Of a stretch of DNA of 64,000 bases, positions 24,443 to 33,458 are shown one piece after another. The DNA is taken from NCBI RefSeq assembly GCF_047238305.1, contig NZ_JBDFMO010000001.1, forward strand, positions 992,001 through 1,056,000, in the 5' to 3' direction. The stretch comes from Ferdinandcohnia sp047238305. GTDB lineage: Bacteria > Bacillota > Bacilli > Bacillales > Bacillaceae_L. A program made the position numbers and the translations under genes. The notes under the pieces are model-generated. The model saw nothing but the letters and a program-made list of their open reading frames with translations, had not been told where the DNA came from and did no database searches. Positions within the stretch are counted from its first letter, which is position 1; each line of letters begins with the position of its first letter.

Positions 24443-25313
24443 AAGTTCGATATAATTCATCACTTAAACGTCCAAACTCTTCGATTGATAATGTTTCACC
24501 ACGGCGTCTTGGGTCGATATCTGAAGTGGCTAAACATCCTTCAATCGCCTCCTTAAATGCCTTCCCTTTTGGCAAATTAGAGGTCAAGTTGTTTAAAATG
24601 GTCTTTCTCCTTTGTCCAAAAGAAGCACGAACCACGTCAAAAAAGAATGACTCATTTTCTACTTTAACAGCAGGTTCTTTTCTTTTTAACAAACGAATCA
24701 CTGCTGAATCTACATTTGGCTGAGGAACAAATACAGTTTTAGGTACAATCATAACTGTTTCTGCGGTTGTATAGTATTGGATAGCAATTGATAATGAGCC
24801 ATAATCCTTTGTACCAGGTACAGCTGAAATGCGATCTGCCACTTCCTTCTGAAGCATGACTACGATCCCCCTGAGTGGGAGGTTTTCCGTTAGCAACTTC
24901 ATTATTATTGGCGTTGTTACATAATAAGGGAGATTCGCAACCACCATAATATCATCGATTCCCTGCATTTTTTCATTAATGACCGACTGGACATCTGCCT
25001 TTAAAACATCCTCATGAACAATTTCAACATTTGGATATGGTGATAGGGTGTCTGCTAAAATCGGCAAAAGTCGCCCATCAATTTCAAACGCAACCACCTT
25101 TTTCGCGCGCTTAGCAAGCTGCTCGGTTAATGCACCGATTCCTGGTCCAATTTCAATCGCAGCCGTCTCTTCTGTAACTTCTGCATGATCGACAATGCGA
25201 TGCAAAATATTCGTATCAATTAAAAAGTTTTGGCCTAAGCTTTTCTTAAAAGAAAAACCGTGCTTTTCTAAAATGGCTCTCGTTCTTATAGGTGTGGCTA
25301 TATCTTTCATCAC
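24420..25313 (-). CDS. rsmA: 16S rRNA (adenine1518/1519-N6) dimethyltransferase RsmA (KsgA)
   Basis: The 297-residue SAM-dependent enzyme dimethylates the two adenines in the 3' terminal helix of 16S rRNA. Visible motifs are KKSLGQNFLID near 24-34, the SAM-binding AIEIGPGIGALTEQL near 50-64 and the catalytic VVANLPYYVTTP near 126-137. Length matches the family. The ATG overlaps the rnmV stop by 4 bases, the standard pair in Bacillus. Confidence 0.97.
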   Translation of the reverse strand: MMKDIATPIRTRAILEKHGFSFKKSLGQNFLIDTNILHRIVDHAEVTEETAAIEIGPGIGALTEQLAKRAKKVVAFEIDGRLLPILADTLSPYPNVEIVHEDVLKADVQSVINEKMQGIDDIMVVANLPYYVTTPIIMKLLTENLPLRGIVVMLQKEVADRISAVPGTKDYGSLSIAIQYYTTAETVMIVPKTVFVPQPNVDSAVIRLLKRKEPAVKVENESFFFDVVRASFGQRRKTILNNLTSNLPKGKAFKEAIEGCLATSDIDPRRRGETLSIEEFGRLSDELYRTFNEGPAE

Positions 25314-25870
25314 TTTGCCTTTTCCCCCTGTAACACTTTTTCAACTGCCTGGTCAAATGCCCTTTTTGTAATTTGGAACATCTGTAGACGCTTATAAAGC
25401 TGTTTTCCGTTAGTATAACCAATTTTTAAAAGAACGCCTAGCTTTTCCCTTCGTTCCTTTGCCTTGGTCCCTCCAATTAATCCTGCGTCCACCAGAGCGT
25501 CGAAATCAATTTCTGAGTGAAAGTACCCTTGTTCCTCTTTAACGTCCGCTAAGGCCCTTCGAATCGCCTCTGGAGTGGCATGCTCAACGCCCACCTTTTT
25601 ACCAGACTTTGCTAATGCCTCATTTTTAGGTAAAAACGCATGCTTACATCCTGGAACGGCTTTTGCGACAATCTTACGAATTCGTTCACCAGGATAGTCG
25701 GGATCAGTAAAGACAATAACTCCTCTCACTTCATGAGCATGTTTAATTCGTTCTAATACTTCTTTATTAACAGCTGAACCGTTTGTTTCAATGGTATCGG
25801 CATCAACCGCTCGTTGGATGGCGACAGTATCATCTTTTCCTTCAACAACAATTATTTCTTTTATTTTCAT
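25310..25870 (-). CDS. rnmV: Ribonuclease M5
   Basis: The 186-residue Toprim nuclease matures 5S rRNA from its precursor, with ribosomal protein uL18 as cofactor. Toprim motifs are VVEGKDDTVAI near residues 8-18 and VFTDPDYPGERIR near 54-66. The C-terminal half is the M5-specific region. Two 5S genes in this window would be its substrates. It is translationally coupled to rsmA. Confidence 0.96.
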   Translation of the reverse strand: MKIKEIIVVEGKDDTVAIQRAVDADTIETNGSAVNKEVLERIKHAHEVRGVIVFTDPDYPGERIRKIVAKAVPGCKHAFLPKNEALAKSGKKVGVEHATPEAIRRALADVKEEQGYFHSEIDFDALVDAGLIGGTKAKERREKLGVLLKIGYTNGKQLYKRLQMFQITKRAFDQAVEKVLQGEKAK

Positions 25871-25966
25871 TTTTTATGAAACCTTTCTGGATTTAATTCG
25901 TCTAACAATATAGATACAAATATTACATAAGTATAACAAAAAAGACAAAAGCATAAAAAGACAGAC

Positions 25967-25993
25967 ATAAAAAAACAGAGGAAATCTCCTCTG
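25967..25993 (-). terminator. Terminator downstream of yabE
   Basis: In minus-strand sense ACAGAGGA and TCCTCTGT pair perfectly around a 4-base loop and are followed by seven T. It lies 12 bases after the yabE stop. Confidence 0.92.
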
Positions 25994-26004
25994 TTATGTG
26001 CAAG

Positions 26005-27201
26005 TTAATTTAGAATTTGAATCTTGACCTTTCGTTGCCCCCAGCGAAAGGCTTGAGATTTTTCTGAGAAAAAGACGTCAATCTTATAACCCTTAATATC
26101 AGTACCCTTGTCGGCAGCTATTGCATAGCCATATCCTTCTACATACACTTTAGTACCTAAAGGAATGATACTTGGGTCTACCGCAATAACCTTAACATTT
26201 GGATTCGCACGAAGGTTTATTCCTGTAGCAGTTGTTCCTGAACACCCGCTACAATACGCTGTATAAGCTGTTGATGATACATAGAATTCCTTCGCTGCAT
26301 TAGCTGTACCACGGGAAACCTGTTGCACGATTTCACGTGTACCAACTGCAACAACCTTATCCTTACTATCCGCTAGGGTTTCGGTTTTTATCAGATCTCT
26401 TGAAACTTCTTTTCCATTCTCAAGAACAACTTCATAGTGCTTTGCAACTTTACCTTCTTGACCAGGAGTTACAACTTTTTCCTTGCCTTTATCAATGTTG
26501 TTGTCCTTTTTACGTACAACTCCAAAGGCAACTGATTCTTCCACTACATCGGTGACTTTTTCTACTCGTACAACATTAACGACACTATTTGCTGTAATCT
26601 GTTCTTCCATTCCTGGCTCTACTCGATCCAATTCATTTAGTGCAACATTTTGACCTTTTAAAAAGTCAGCGACAGTAGTCGAAGTGGACCAAACTTGCGT
26701 TTCAGTACCGCCGTCATTAAGCGTCAGTTGAAAGGCTTTTTCAACTTCTACTTTCATATCTTTTGTTAACTTTGTATCTAAACTTGGATTGACTTTATCG
26801 TGCTCTGTAATTTCTACCTTCGCATCTTTGAAAAGATCTTCCACGGTTTTGACTGTTGTCCAGACCTTTTGCGGTTGGTTATCAACAACCATTTCAACCG
26901 GAATGGCCTCTTGCCATGTTACTTTCAAATTGTCCTTTATTGCCGTATCCATAGATGGTGAAAGCTCGTCATGTTTTGAGACATCAATCTCTAAATCTTG
27001 TAGAACTTCAGCAACCGTGTTTGCGTGCGTCCTTATAACTTGCTCTTTTCCATTTAACGATAGTGTAACTGTATCCTTGGTTGTTTCATATGCAGCATAA
27101 CCTGAACCGGCACCTATTAAGACTATAAAACTACTTATCGAGACTATTATTCTCTTTTTGTGCTTCGACTCGGAAAACAGTTTTTTCATGTTTGTAAGCA
27201 A
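26005..27201 (-). CDS. yabE: Cell-wall protein YabE with DUF348, G5 and 3D domains (Rpf/Sps-like)
   Basis: The 398-residue protein has an N-terminal membrane anchor or signal (about residues 17-37, RIIVSISSFIVLIGAGSGYAAY). Three DUF348 repeats follow (VRTHANTVAEVL type, near 45-215). A G5 domain lies near 225-290 and a C-terminal 3D domain after 310 with aspartates in AVDPSIIPLGTKVYV, ADKGTDIKG and IDVFF. Relatives are lytic or resuscitation-promoting-factor-like cell-wall enzymes. The start is TTG 27201 because GGAGG sits 10 bases upstream; the next ATG (27189) is too far from it. In B. subtilis yabE is controlled by an antisense RNA from the opposite strand; I see no clear antisense promoter here. 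Confidence 0.92.
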   Translation of the reverse strand: MLTNMKKLFSESKHKKRIIVSISSFIVLIGAGSGYAAYETTKDTVTLSLNGKEQVIRTHANTVAEVLQDLEIDVSKHDELSPSMDTAIKDNLKVTWQEAIPVEMVVDNQPQKVWTTVKTVEDLFKDAKVEITEHDKVNPSLDTKLTKDMKVEVEKAFQLTLNDGGTETQVWSTSTTVADFLKGQNVALNELDRVEPGMEEQITANSVVNVVRVEKVTDVVEESVAFGVVRKKDNNIDKGKEKVVTPGQEGKVAKHYEVVLENGKEVSRDLIKTETLADSKDKVVAVGTREIVQQVSRGTANAAKEFYVSSTAYTAYCSGCSGTTATGINLRANPNVKVIAVDPSIIPLGTKVYVEGYGYAIAADKGTDIKGYKIDVFFSEKSQAFRWGQRKVKIQILN

Positions 27202-27426
27202 ATGAAAAACGCCTCCTTCTCTCAGTGGATTATATAAAGGATATATTAATCTGTCAACCCCACCCCTTCTTCACGTCACCGTTGTAAAATATTATGCAAG
27301 AAGAGTTTTTAAAAAGAAAGAATTAGTTGTCGACAAAGATATATATGAGACGAAGGAGACATGTAGAACTTTTTCTAATTAGCTTATCATTGGACAAGCA
27401 CCCCTACTATTTGACAAAAATTGCTA

Positions 27427-28194
27427 TCATTTTATGCCGAAAAATCGCATCGCATTGTCGGATGTTTTTTGTGCAATTTCCTCAAATGACACCCCTTTTA
27501 GCTCGGCAATTTGCTCTGCTACATATTTCACATAGCTTGGTTCATTTCGTTTTCCGCGAAAAGGATGTGGAGTTAAATAAGGACAATCCGTTTCAATTAA
27601 GAGGCGATCAAGTGGAATCTCTGCTGCCACTTCTTTTGGCTTTTTCGCGTTTTTAAAGGTAACAGGTCCACCAAATGAAATGTAAAAATTCATATCAATA
27701 CATTGTTTGGCAACTTCGATACTACCTGTAAAGCAGTGCATAATCCCACCCACTTCACTTGCATTCTCTTCTTGTAGAATTTCAATAATATCAGCCGTTG
27801 CTTCACGATTGTGAATAATAATCGGTAGTTTTACTTTCTTTGCTAACGCAATTTGCTTCCGAAAGACTTCCTTTTGAATATCCTTCGGAGACTTGTCCCA
27901 GTGATAATCAAGTCCCATTTCACCTAATGCCACTACCTTTGGATGGGCACTAAGCTCTTCAATCCATTTGAGATCTTCGTCCGTCATATCAATCGCATCA
28001 ACTGGATGCCAGCCAACTGTTGCATAGATAAACTCGTATTGATCTGCTAGTTCAATCGCTCTTGTAATCGTCTCTCGGTCAAAACCGACGACAACGATTC
28101 TTTCAACACCTTCACTCAGTGCTCTTTCGATTACTTCTTCTAAATCTTCTTGATACTGTATCGCATTTAAATGTGCATGGGTATCAATTAACAT
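27427..28194 (-). CDS. yabD: TatD family metal-dependent hydrolase YabD
   Basis: The 255-residue protein is a TIM-barrel hydrolase of the TatD DNase family. Metal ligands are visible in DTHAHLNA (residues 3-10), GEMGLDYHWD near 92, IIHNREA near 126, MHCFTG near 153 and ETDCPYLTPHPFRGKRNEP near 202. Relatives have 3'-5' exonuclease activity on DNA and RNA. The gene lies between metG and yabE as in B. subtilis and has its own ribosome site. Confidence 0.95.
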   Translation of the reverse strand: MLIDTHAHLNAIQYQEDLEEVIERALSEGVERIVVVGFDRETITRAIELADQYEFIYATVGWHPVDAIDMTDEDLKWIEELSAHPKVVALGEMGLDYHWDKSPKDIQKEVFRKQIALAKKVKLPIIIHNREATADIIEILQEENASEVGGIMHCFTGSIEVAKQCIDMNFYISFGGPVTFKNAKKPKEVAAEIPLDRLLIETDCPYLTPHPFRGKRNEPSYVKYVAEQIAELKGVSFEEIAQKTSDNAMRFFGIK

Positions 28195-28227
28195 TTTAAA
28201 GACTCCTTTATTAATTTCTTGTATGTA

Positions 28228-28252
28228 AAAAGGACAGATGACTCTGTCCTTT
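28228..28252 (-). terminator. Terminator between metG and yabD
   Basis: AAGGACAGA and TCTGTCCTT pair around TGAC and are followed in minus-strand sense by T residues. It lies after repeat 28256-28378 in the direction of transcription. Confidence 0.8.
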
Positions 28253-28255
28253 TAT

Positions 28256-28378
28256 GTCTAACTCCAGGCGCCATCGGCTCTCTGGTCTAAGCCAATCGCT
28301 TCGGAAGGTAAAATGCACCTTCTGTCAGCGCTCGTCTTATGCTTGTCACCGATAGACGGGCTCCGTGTGCTTTTTCTT
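28256..28378 (-). repeat. Second type of dispersed intergenic repeat, one copy
   Basis: The stretch between metG and its terminator contains CTCCAGGCGCC, GGTCTAAGCCAATCGCTTCG, AAGGTAAAATGCACCTT and GACAAGCATAAGACGAGC (the last in minus-strand sense). I recall very similar 120-base GC-rich repeats in intergenic regions of several Bacillus-like genomes. No mobility gene is attached. A small stem AAGGTaaaatgcACCTT is visible. The family link is from memory and only one copy lies in this window. Confidence 0.5.
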
Positions 28379-28379
28379 G

Positions 28380-30329
28380 TTATTTCACTTTAGCTCCATT
28401 TGGTAGGCTTTGATCAATCGTTGCGACTGATAGCTTTCCATCCACAGATCCCGCTAAAATCATCCCTTGTGATAGCTCACCACGAAGTTTTACAGGTTTA
28501 AGGTTTGTTACACAAATCACCTTTTTACCTACTAGTTCTTCTGGAGTGTAATACTGAGCAATACCCGAAACAACCTGACGTTTTTCAAAGCCTAGATCCA
28601 ATTGAAGCTTTAAAAGCTTATCAGCTTTTTTTACTGGCTCTACTTGAAGCACCTCAGCAACGCGAAGCTCAACCTTCATGAAATCATCAATTGTGATTTC
28701 ATCTGCTTGTTCTACTTCCTTTACAGGCTCTTCTTTTTTCGTACCGCCCTGCATTTTCTCCTTAATATATTCAACTTCCTCAGCAATTTCTAAACGAGGG
28801 AATATTGGCTCACCCTTTAAAACCTGAATTCCTTCTTGCTTTATTCCAAATTCAGCTAAGCTTTCCCAAGTTTTCAATGCATCATCTTTCATTCCAAGTT
28901 GGGCAAAAATTTCTCCTGGAGTTTTAATTAAAAATGGTTCAAGCATAATAGCCGCAAAACGTAAGGATTCTGCTAAGTGACTCATGATAGAGCCTAGTTC
29001 TTCCTTTTTCGCCTCATCTTTTGCAACAACCCATGGTTGGGTTTCATCAATGTATTTATTTGTACGACTAATAAACTGCCATAGGGCTGTCAGCGCAACA
29101 GAAAACTCCATCTTTTCCATTGCCTCTTCATATTTAGCAACAGTTTCCACGGCAAAATCCGCTAGTTGAGTATCATATTCTGATTGATTTCCTTGATACA
29201 TTGGAATGGTGCCATCAAAATATCGCCCAATCATCGCAACCGTACGATTTAATAAATTTCCTAGATCATTTGCTAAGTCAAAGTTGATTCTTTCAACAAA
29301 TCCTTCTGGAGTAAACACTCCATCAGCTCCAAACGGAACCTCACGCAATAAATAATAACGTAAAGAATCGAGTCCATAACGGTCAATTAATGTGACTGGG
29401 TCCACAACATTTCCCTTTGATTTGGACATTTTACCATCTTTCATTAACAACCAGCCATGGGCAAATACCTTTTTCGGTAGCGGTAAGTCTAATGCCATCA
29501 GCATAATTGGCCAATAGATTGTATGGAAACGAACAATTTCCTTTCCGACTAAATGAACATCAGCTGGCCAATATTTTTGATATTTACTATCATCTTCTGT
29601 ACCGTAACCTAAAGCGGTAATATAGTTTGATAACGCATCAATCCATACGTAAATAACATGCTTTGGATCTCCAGGTACTTTTATTCCCCAATCAAAGGTT
29701 GTTCTTGAAACAGCCAAATCCTCAAGTCCAGGTTTAATGAAGTTATTAATCATTTCATTTTTGCGAGACTCTGGTTGGATGAATTCTGGATTTTCTTCAT
29801 AGTACTTTAGTAGACGGTCGACATATTTACTCATTTTGAAGAAATAAGATTCTTCCTTCACCTTTTCAACTGGACGTCCACAATCCGGGCAATTACCATC
29901 AACTAATTGTCTTTCGGTAAAGAAGGACTCACAAGGTGTGCAGTACCAGCCCTCATACTGATCAAGATAGATATCCCCTTGTTTTACAAGTTGATCAAAA
30001 ATCTTTTCAACAACTCTCTTATGACGATCTTCCGTTGTACGGATAAAATCATCATAGGATATCTCAAGCTTCTTCCAAAGATCCTGAATGCCTGATACAA
30101 TCTCATCAACATATTCTTGTGGCGTAACGCCTTTTTCCGCTGCAGATCGTTGAATTTTTTGACCATGCTCATCGGTTCCTGTCAAAAACATGACATCGTA
30201 TCCACGTAGTCTTTTATAGCGAGCCATAGCATCTGCTGCTACAGTTGTATAAGCGTGTCCTATATGTAATTTCCCACTTGGATAATAAATGGGAGTGGTT
30301 AAATAAAATGTTTTATTGTCTTGAGCCAT
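28380..30329 (-). CDS. metG: Methionyl-tRNA synthetase
   Basis: The 649-residue class I enzyme charges tRNA-Met. The ATG at 30329 (MAQDNKTFYLTTPIYYPSG) is chosen for its AGGAGG site; the longer frame is not conserved. HIGH occurs near residue 20 and KMSKS near 301. A zinc knuckle (CTPC near 128, CPDC near 146) is kept. The C-terminal domain from about 545 (ITIDDFMKVELRVAEV) is the dimerising tRNA-binding OB fold. The gene diverges from abrB across 473 bases that contain Spo0A boxes and no other gene. I do not see an S-box or T-box in its leader. Confidence 0.97.
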   Translation of the reverse strand: MAQDNKTFYLTTPIYYPSGKLHIGHAYTTVAADAMARYKRLRGYDVMFLTGTDEHGQKIQRSAAEKGVTPQEYVDEIVSGIQDLWKKLEISYDDFIRTTEDRHKRVVEKIFDQLVKQGDIYLDQYEGWYCTPCESFFTERQLVDGNCPDCGRPVEKVKEESYFFKMSKYVDRLLKYYEENPEFIQPESRKNEMINNFIKPGLEDLAVSRTTFDWGIKVPGDPKHVIYVWIDALSNYITALGYGTEDDSKYQKYWPADVHLVGKEIVRFHTIYWPIMLMALDLPLPKKVFAHGWLLMKDGKMSKSKGNVVDPVTLIDRYGLDSLRYYLLREVPFGADGVFTPEGFVERINFDLANDLGNLLNRTVAMIGRYFDGTIPMYQGNQSEYDTQLADFAVETVAKYEEAMEKMEFSVALTALWQFISRTNKYIDETQPWVVAKDEAKKEELGSIMSHLAESLRFAAIMLEPFLIKTPGEIFAQLGMKDDALKTWESLAEFGIKQEGIQVLKGEPIFPRLEIAEEVEYIKEKMQGGTKKEEPVKEVEQADEITIDDFMKVELRVAEVLQVEPVKKADKLLKLQLDLGFEKRQVVSGIAQYYTPEELVGKKVICVTNLKPVKLRGELSQGMILAGSVDGKLSVATIDQSLPNGAKVK

Positions 30330-30481
30330 CTCCGTAAACCTCCTCTTAAAAGTAACTCGAATAAACAAGACTTTCCTATTCATCTATTCCTATTATATCT
30401 TCAAAATATACCTAAAGCACAAGAGGAATGTCAATTTATACAGATTAATATCTATATGATAATTAAAATAAACAGTTACAA

Positions 30482-30749
30482 TTCGACAAAAACGTTGAAA
30501 ACCTATTTTTTCGACAAAAACCTAGCTATATTTGTAGAATTTTGTCGAATTCATTTTACAAATTTCCCTCTAATATGGTACAGGTTTTTTTAAGAATGAG
30601 TAGATTGATAATGTTAAAAATCTCATGAAACCCTTCTGTTATAAGACACAACGTACCATTTTTATACAAATTTTAAAAGAATTGTAGTTAAAAATGATTG
30701 ACGTTAAATGGAAATCTTGATATTATTATCTAGAAATCAATTTGTCGAA
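30482..30749. promoter_or_regulatory. Cluster of four perfect Spo0A boxes between metG and abrB
   Basis: TGTCGAA or its complement occurs exactly at 30482-30488, 30510-30516, 30543-30549 and 30743-30749. The last lies about 10 bases downstream of the predicted abrB transcription start, where Spo0A-P represses abrB in B. subtilis. The other three sit upstream in a 70-bp group. Confidence 0.75.
30698..30726 (+). promoter_or_regulatory. abrB promoter
   Basis: TTGACG at 30698-30703 and TATTAT at 30721-30726 are separated by 17 bp, 77 bases before the abrB start codon. A Spo0A box follows at 30743. Confidence 0.78.
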
Positions 30750-30802
30750 AATTGACGATAGAGAGAGATAAATAATTAGAAATATTGAGAGGAGAAAAAC
30801 AA

Positions 30803-31087
30803 ATGAAATCTACAGGTATTGTTCGTAAAGTTGATGAATTAGGTCGTGTTGTTATTCCTATCGAACTTCGTCGTACATTAGACATCGCTGAAAAAGATGC
30901 TCTTGAAATTTATGTTGACGATGACAAAATCATTTTAAAGAAATACAAGCCAAATATGACTTGCCAAATTACAGGTGAAATTTCTGATGATAATTTCACT
31001 CTTGCTAATGGTAAAATCGTTCTTAGCCGTGAAGGTGCTGAACAAATCTTAAAAGAACTTCAAGACAACCTTACAGCTGTAAAATAA
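30803..31087 (+). CDS. abrB: Transition-state regulator AbrB
   Basis: The 94-residue protein begins MKSTGIVRKVDELGRVVIPIEL at ATG 30803 with GAGAGGAG upstream; the TTG six codons earlier is not needed. Residues 1-50 form the swapped-hairpin DNA-binding domain, and the C-terminal half is the multimerisation domain. AbrB represses hundreds of stationary-phase genes during growth and is shut off by Spo0A-P. The 0A box just after its promoter fits this. Asp replaces the Gly seen after RRTL in B. subtilis, a surface change of unknown effect. Plus-strand orientation sets it apart from its neighbours. Confidence 0.97.
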   Translation: MKSTGIVRKVDELGRVVIPIELRRTLDIAEKDALEIYVDDDKIILKKYKPNMTCQITGEISDDNFTLANGKIVLSREGAEQILKELQDNLTAVK

Positions 31088-31096
31088 TAGATGTTA

Positions 31097-31126
31097 CAAA
31101 AGCTTCTCTACCCGAGAAGCTTTTTT
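31097..31126 (+). terminator. Terminator of abrB
   Basis: AAAGCTTCTC and GAGAAGCTTT form a perfect 10-bp stem with loop TACCC, followed by TTTTTT. It may also serve rsmI from the other strand. Confidence 0.9.
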
Positions 31127-31131
31127 CATTA

Positions 31132-32007
31132 TTATAAGCCGTGATATTCTTGATATATTTCTCTCTTTTGCTGATTCCGATCTTTTGCCACTTGTTTAAT
31201 AGCTTCTTTCGTTGTCATGGCCCCCGTCTCAACATAGTGGTTTACATGTTGTTCGATCGATAGGTGCTCCCACCAAACCTCGGAAGTAACCAATTCGCTT
31301 TTCTGGGCTCCTTCCACAACAAGACAAAATTCACCGCGAACTGTATCCTCCTCCGTCCATGTAAGGATTTCATCCAAGTCCCCACGAATAAACTCTTCAA
31401 ACTTTTTCGTTAATTCTCTGGAAACGGTAATTTGTCGATTTCCTAATACCTCTTTCATCAACTTCAACGTTTCCTTTAAGCGATGTGGTGCCTCATAAAA
31501 AAGCATCGTTGCTTGAATATGAACTAAGCCTTCCAATTGCTTTCGCTTCTCTTTCTTATTTCGATCTAGGAAACCGTAAAAATAGAAGGGTTGAGTCGAA
31601 AGTCCAGAAGCGATAAGAGATGTTAACGCTGCGTTCGCACCGGGTAGTGGAACGACATACATTTTTTCTTGAACCGCTTCGACCACTAATTCATAGCCAG
31701 GATCAGAAATTGTCGGCATGCCTGCGTCACTTACAAGTGCTACATCTTTTCCTTCGCGTAATAATGACAGAATTTTATCCCCGCTTACCTTTTTATTATG
31801 TTCATGATAACTAATCACAGGTGTTTCAATTTCAAAATAATTACAAAGCTTTTTTGTTTGCCTTGTATCCTCTGCCGCAATATAAGCAGATTCCTTCATA
31901 ATCTTAATTGCACGGAAAGTCATATCCTCCAAATTCCCAATGGGAGTTGGAACAAGATATAAAGTTCCATATTCATAATTTGGTTGAAAGCTTTTTTGCT
32001 GCCACAT
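31132..32007 (-). CDS. rsmI: 16S rRNA (cytidine1402-2'-O)-methyltransferase RsmI
   Basis: The 291-residue enzyme belongs to the tetrapyrrole-methylase-like SAM fold: LYLVPTPIGNLEDMTFRA near residues 16-33, AEDTRQTKKL near 47 and the DAGMPTISDPG loop near 93. It 2'-O-methylates C1402 of 16S rRNA. ATG 32007 (MWQQKSF) has GTGAGGAA 4 bases upstream, and B. subtilis YabC aligns from there. The gene overlaps the end of yazA. Confidence 0.95.
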   Translation of the reverse strand: MWQQKSFQPNYEYGTLYLVPTPIGNLEDMTFRAIKIMKESAYIAAEDTRQTKKLCNYFEIETPVISYHEHNKKVSGDKILSLLREGKDVALVSDAGMPTISDPGYELVVEAVQEKMYVVPLPGANAALTSLIASGLSTQPFYFYGFLDRNKKEKRKQLEGLVHIQATMLFYEAPHRLKETLKLMKEVLGNRQITVSRELTKKFEEFIRGDLDEILTWTEEDTVRGEFCLVVEGAQKSELVTSEVWWEHLSIEQHVNHYVETGAMTTKEAIKQVAKDRNQQKREIYQEYHGL

Positions 32008-32272
32008 AGCGTTCCTCACTTTCCATTGCCAGCAACCGTTCCTTCTCAGGCCGCTTTAATCGTTTAAATCTATATTCTGCGCGCATCGCCTCTTCTTTTG
32101 TTTCAAATTCCTGCGCAAATAATAACGTAATTGGACCTCTACCTCTTGTATATTTGGCGCCTTTTCCCTCATTATGCTTTTTCATCCTCTGATGAAGATC
32201 TGTTGTATAACCTGCATAATAGGTTCCATCCTTGCACTCCACGACATAAAAATAATGCTTATTCGTCTCCAT
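31973..32272 (-). CDS. yazA: GIY-YIG domain protein YazA
   Basis: The 99-residue protein is a stand-alone GIY-YIG nuclease-like domain (HYFYVVECKDGTYYAGYTTDL, with the catalytic Arg in HQRMKKHN and Glu later). It belongs to the UPF0213/YhbQ group, some of which cut DNA. The biological role is unknown. It overlaps yabB by 14 bases and rsmI by 35, so it lies within one coupled operon. Confidence 0.9.
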   Translation of the reverse strand: METNKHYFYVVECKDGTYYAGYTTDLHQRMKKHNEGKGAKYTRGRGPITLLFAQEFETKEEAMRAEYRFKRLKRPEKERLLAMESEERYVAAKKLSTKL

Positions 32273-33002
32273 AGAGAATTGTCCTTATCTCTTTTGTGTA
32301 CTCTTTGTGTTCATCATATACATAGAGTGGAGGTAAAATTTTCAGATCAGCATTACCTTGTTTGATTCCTTCAACTAAGATCGTATTGGCCTCTTTCCCC
32401 AACCTTGGATGTACAAATTGCAATCGTTTTGGCTCAACCCTGTATTGTCTCATCAAGGTAAGAATGTCCATTAACCGCCCGGGGCGATGAACAAATGCAA
32501 CCTTTCCTCCTTGCTTAACCAACTGACTACTTACACGGACAACATCCTCTAATGTACAATATATTTCATGTCGAGCAATCGCAAGATGTTCATTTTTATT
32601 GATTTCATCTGCCTTAGGAGTTGGAAAATACGGTGGATTACACGTCACCACATCAAATTTCCCACGACCTAATTTTTCAGGCATATCTTTAATATCCCCA
32701 TGAATAATTGAAAGTTGTTTTGTTAGATCATTATACTCGATGCTGCGTTTTGCCATATCATAAATACGTTCTTGTATTTCAACGCCGGTAATCTCTGCCT
32801 TCGATCTCCTGCTTAATAATAACGGAATCACCCCGTTACCTGTACATAAGTCAATGATTTTTCCTTTTTGAATGGGCACATACACAAATCTTGCTAAAAG
32901 CACCGTATCCAATGAAAAAGCAAAGACAGAAGGACTTTGGATGATTCTTAAGTTCTCCGCTAATAAATGATCTAATCGTTCACCATCATATAATTGAACC
33001 AT
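32259..33002 (-). CDS. yabB: tRNA1(Val) adenine-N6 methyltransferase-like protein YabB (TrmN6 family)
   Basis: The 247-residue SAM-dependent methyltransferase has motif I IDLCTGNGVIPLLLSRR near 50-66 and the amino-methyltransferase motif VVTCNPPYFPTP near 120. The family includes TrmN6, which methylates A37 of tRNA-Val in E. coli. The substrate in Bacillus is inferred. It overlaps yazA. Confidence 0.9.
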   Translation of the reverse strand: MVQLYDGERLDHLLAENLRIIQSPSVFAFSLDTVLLARFVYVPIQKGKIIDLCTGNGVIPLLLSRRSKAEITGVEIQERIYDMAKRSIEYNDLTKQLSIIHGDIKDMPEKLGRGKFDVVTCNPPYFPTPKADEINKNEHLAIARHEIYCTLEDVVRVSSQLVKQGGKVAFVHRPGRLMDILTLMRQYRVEPKRLQFVHPRLGKEANTILVEGIKQGNADLKILPPLYVYDEHKEYTKEIRTILYGDE

Positions 33003-33091
33003 TGCAATCTGTTTCCTTCCCTACAGTAATCTATATATCATTATAAGGCTTTTCCTAGAAATTGAAAAAGCCCTTCCCGGTTGGAAAGGAC

Positions 33092-33445
33092 TTATTTCTT
33101 ATTTAAAAAGGAGAGACAAAATAAGCAGTCACCATCAGTACGGACACTTCCATAATGTACATTACAAATATGAAAGCCCTCTTGATAAAGTCTAGCTAAA
33201 TTATCATATCCCTCTCCGATATCAACTAGTCTAGCTTCTGGTAAGACTTTGTCACTTTTTTCCTCTTTTTTCTTTGAAATGGATTGATCAAGTCGGCGCC
33301 GTAAAAGGTCGTTCTCCATTTTCAGATTGTGATTCTCTTCAAGTAATTGCCCAAGATGTTCTTTCAATTCTCCTAGCTGTTTGTACAGATTTCCAATTTG
33401 ACTCTCCATACTACTAACAGATTCAAAAATATCTTTTTTATCCAC
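33092..33445 (-). CDS. yabA: Replication initiation control protein YabA
   Basis: The chosen start is GTG 33445, giving 117 residues reading MDKKDIFESVSS; GAGGTGGA lies 4-8 bases upstream and the B. subtilis protein begins MDKK. An N-terminal leucine-zipper coiled coil fills residues 5-60. A C-terminal zinc site has His/Cys in HICNVHYG and CLFC. YabA binds DnaA and DnaN and blocks re-initiation, and this matches its place beside holB and ricT. Confidence 0.94.
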   Translation of the reverse strand: MDKKDIFESVSSMESQIGNLYKQLGELKEHLGQLLEENHNLKMENDLLRRRLDQSISKKKEEKSDKVLPEARLVDIGEGYDNLARLYQEGFHICNVHYGSVRTDGDCLFCLSFLNKK

Positions 33446-33458
33446 GCATTCCACCTCG

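Noticed and set aside
30321..30593. 90-codon plus-strand open frame between metG and abrB
   Set aside because: It has no ribosome site, crosses the metG start and the A/T-rich regulatory region, and resembles no family I know.
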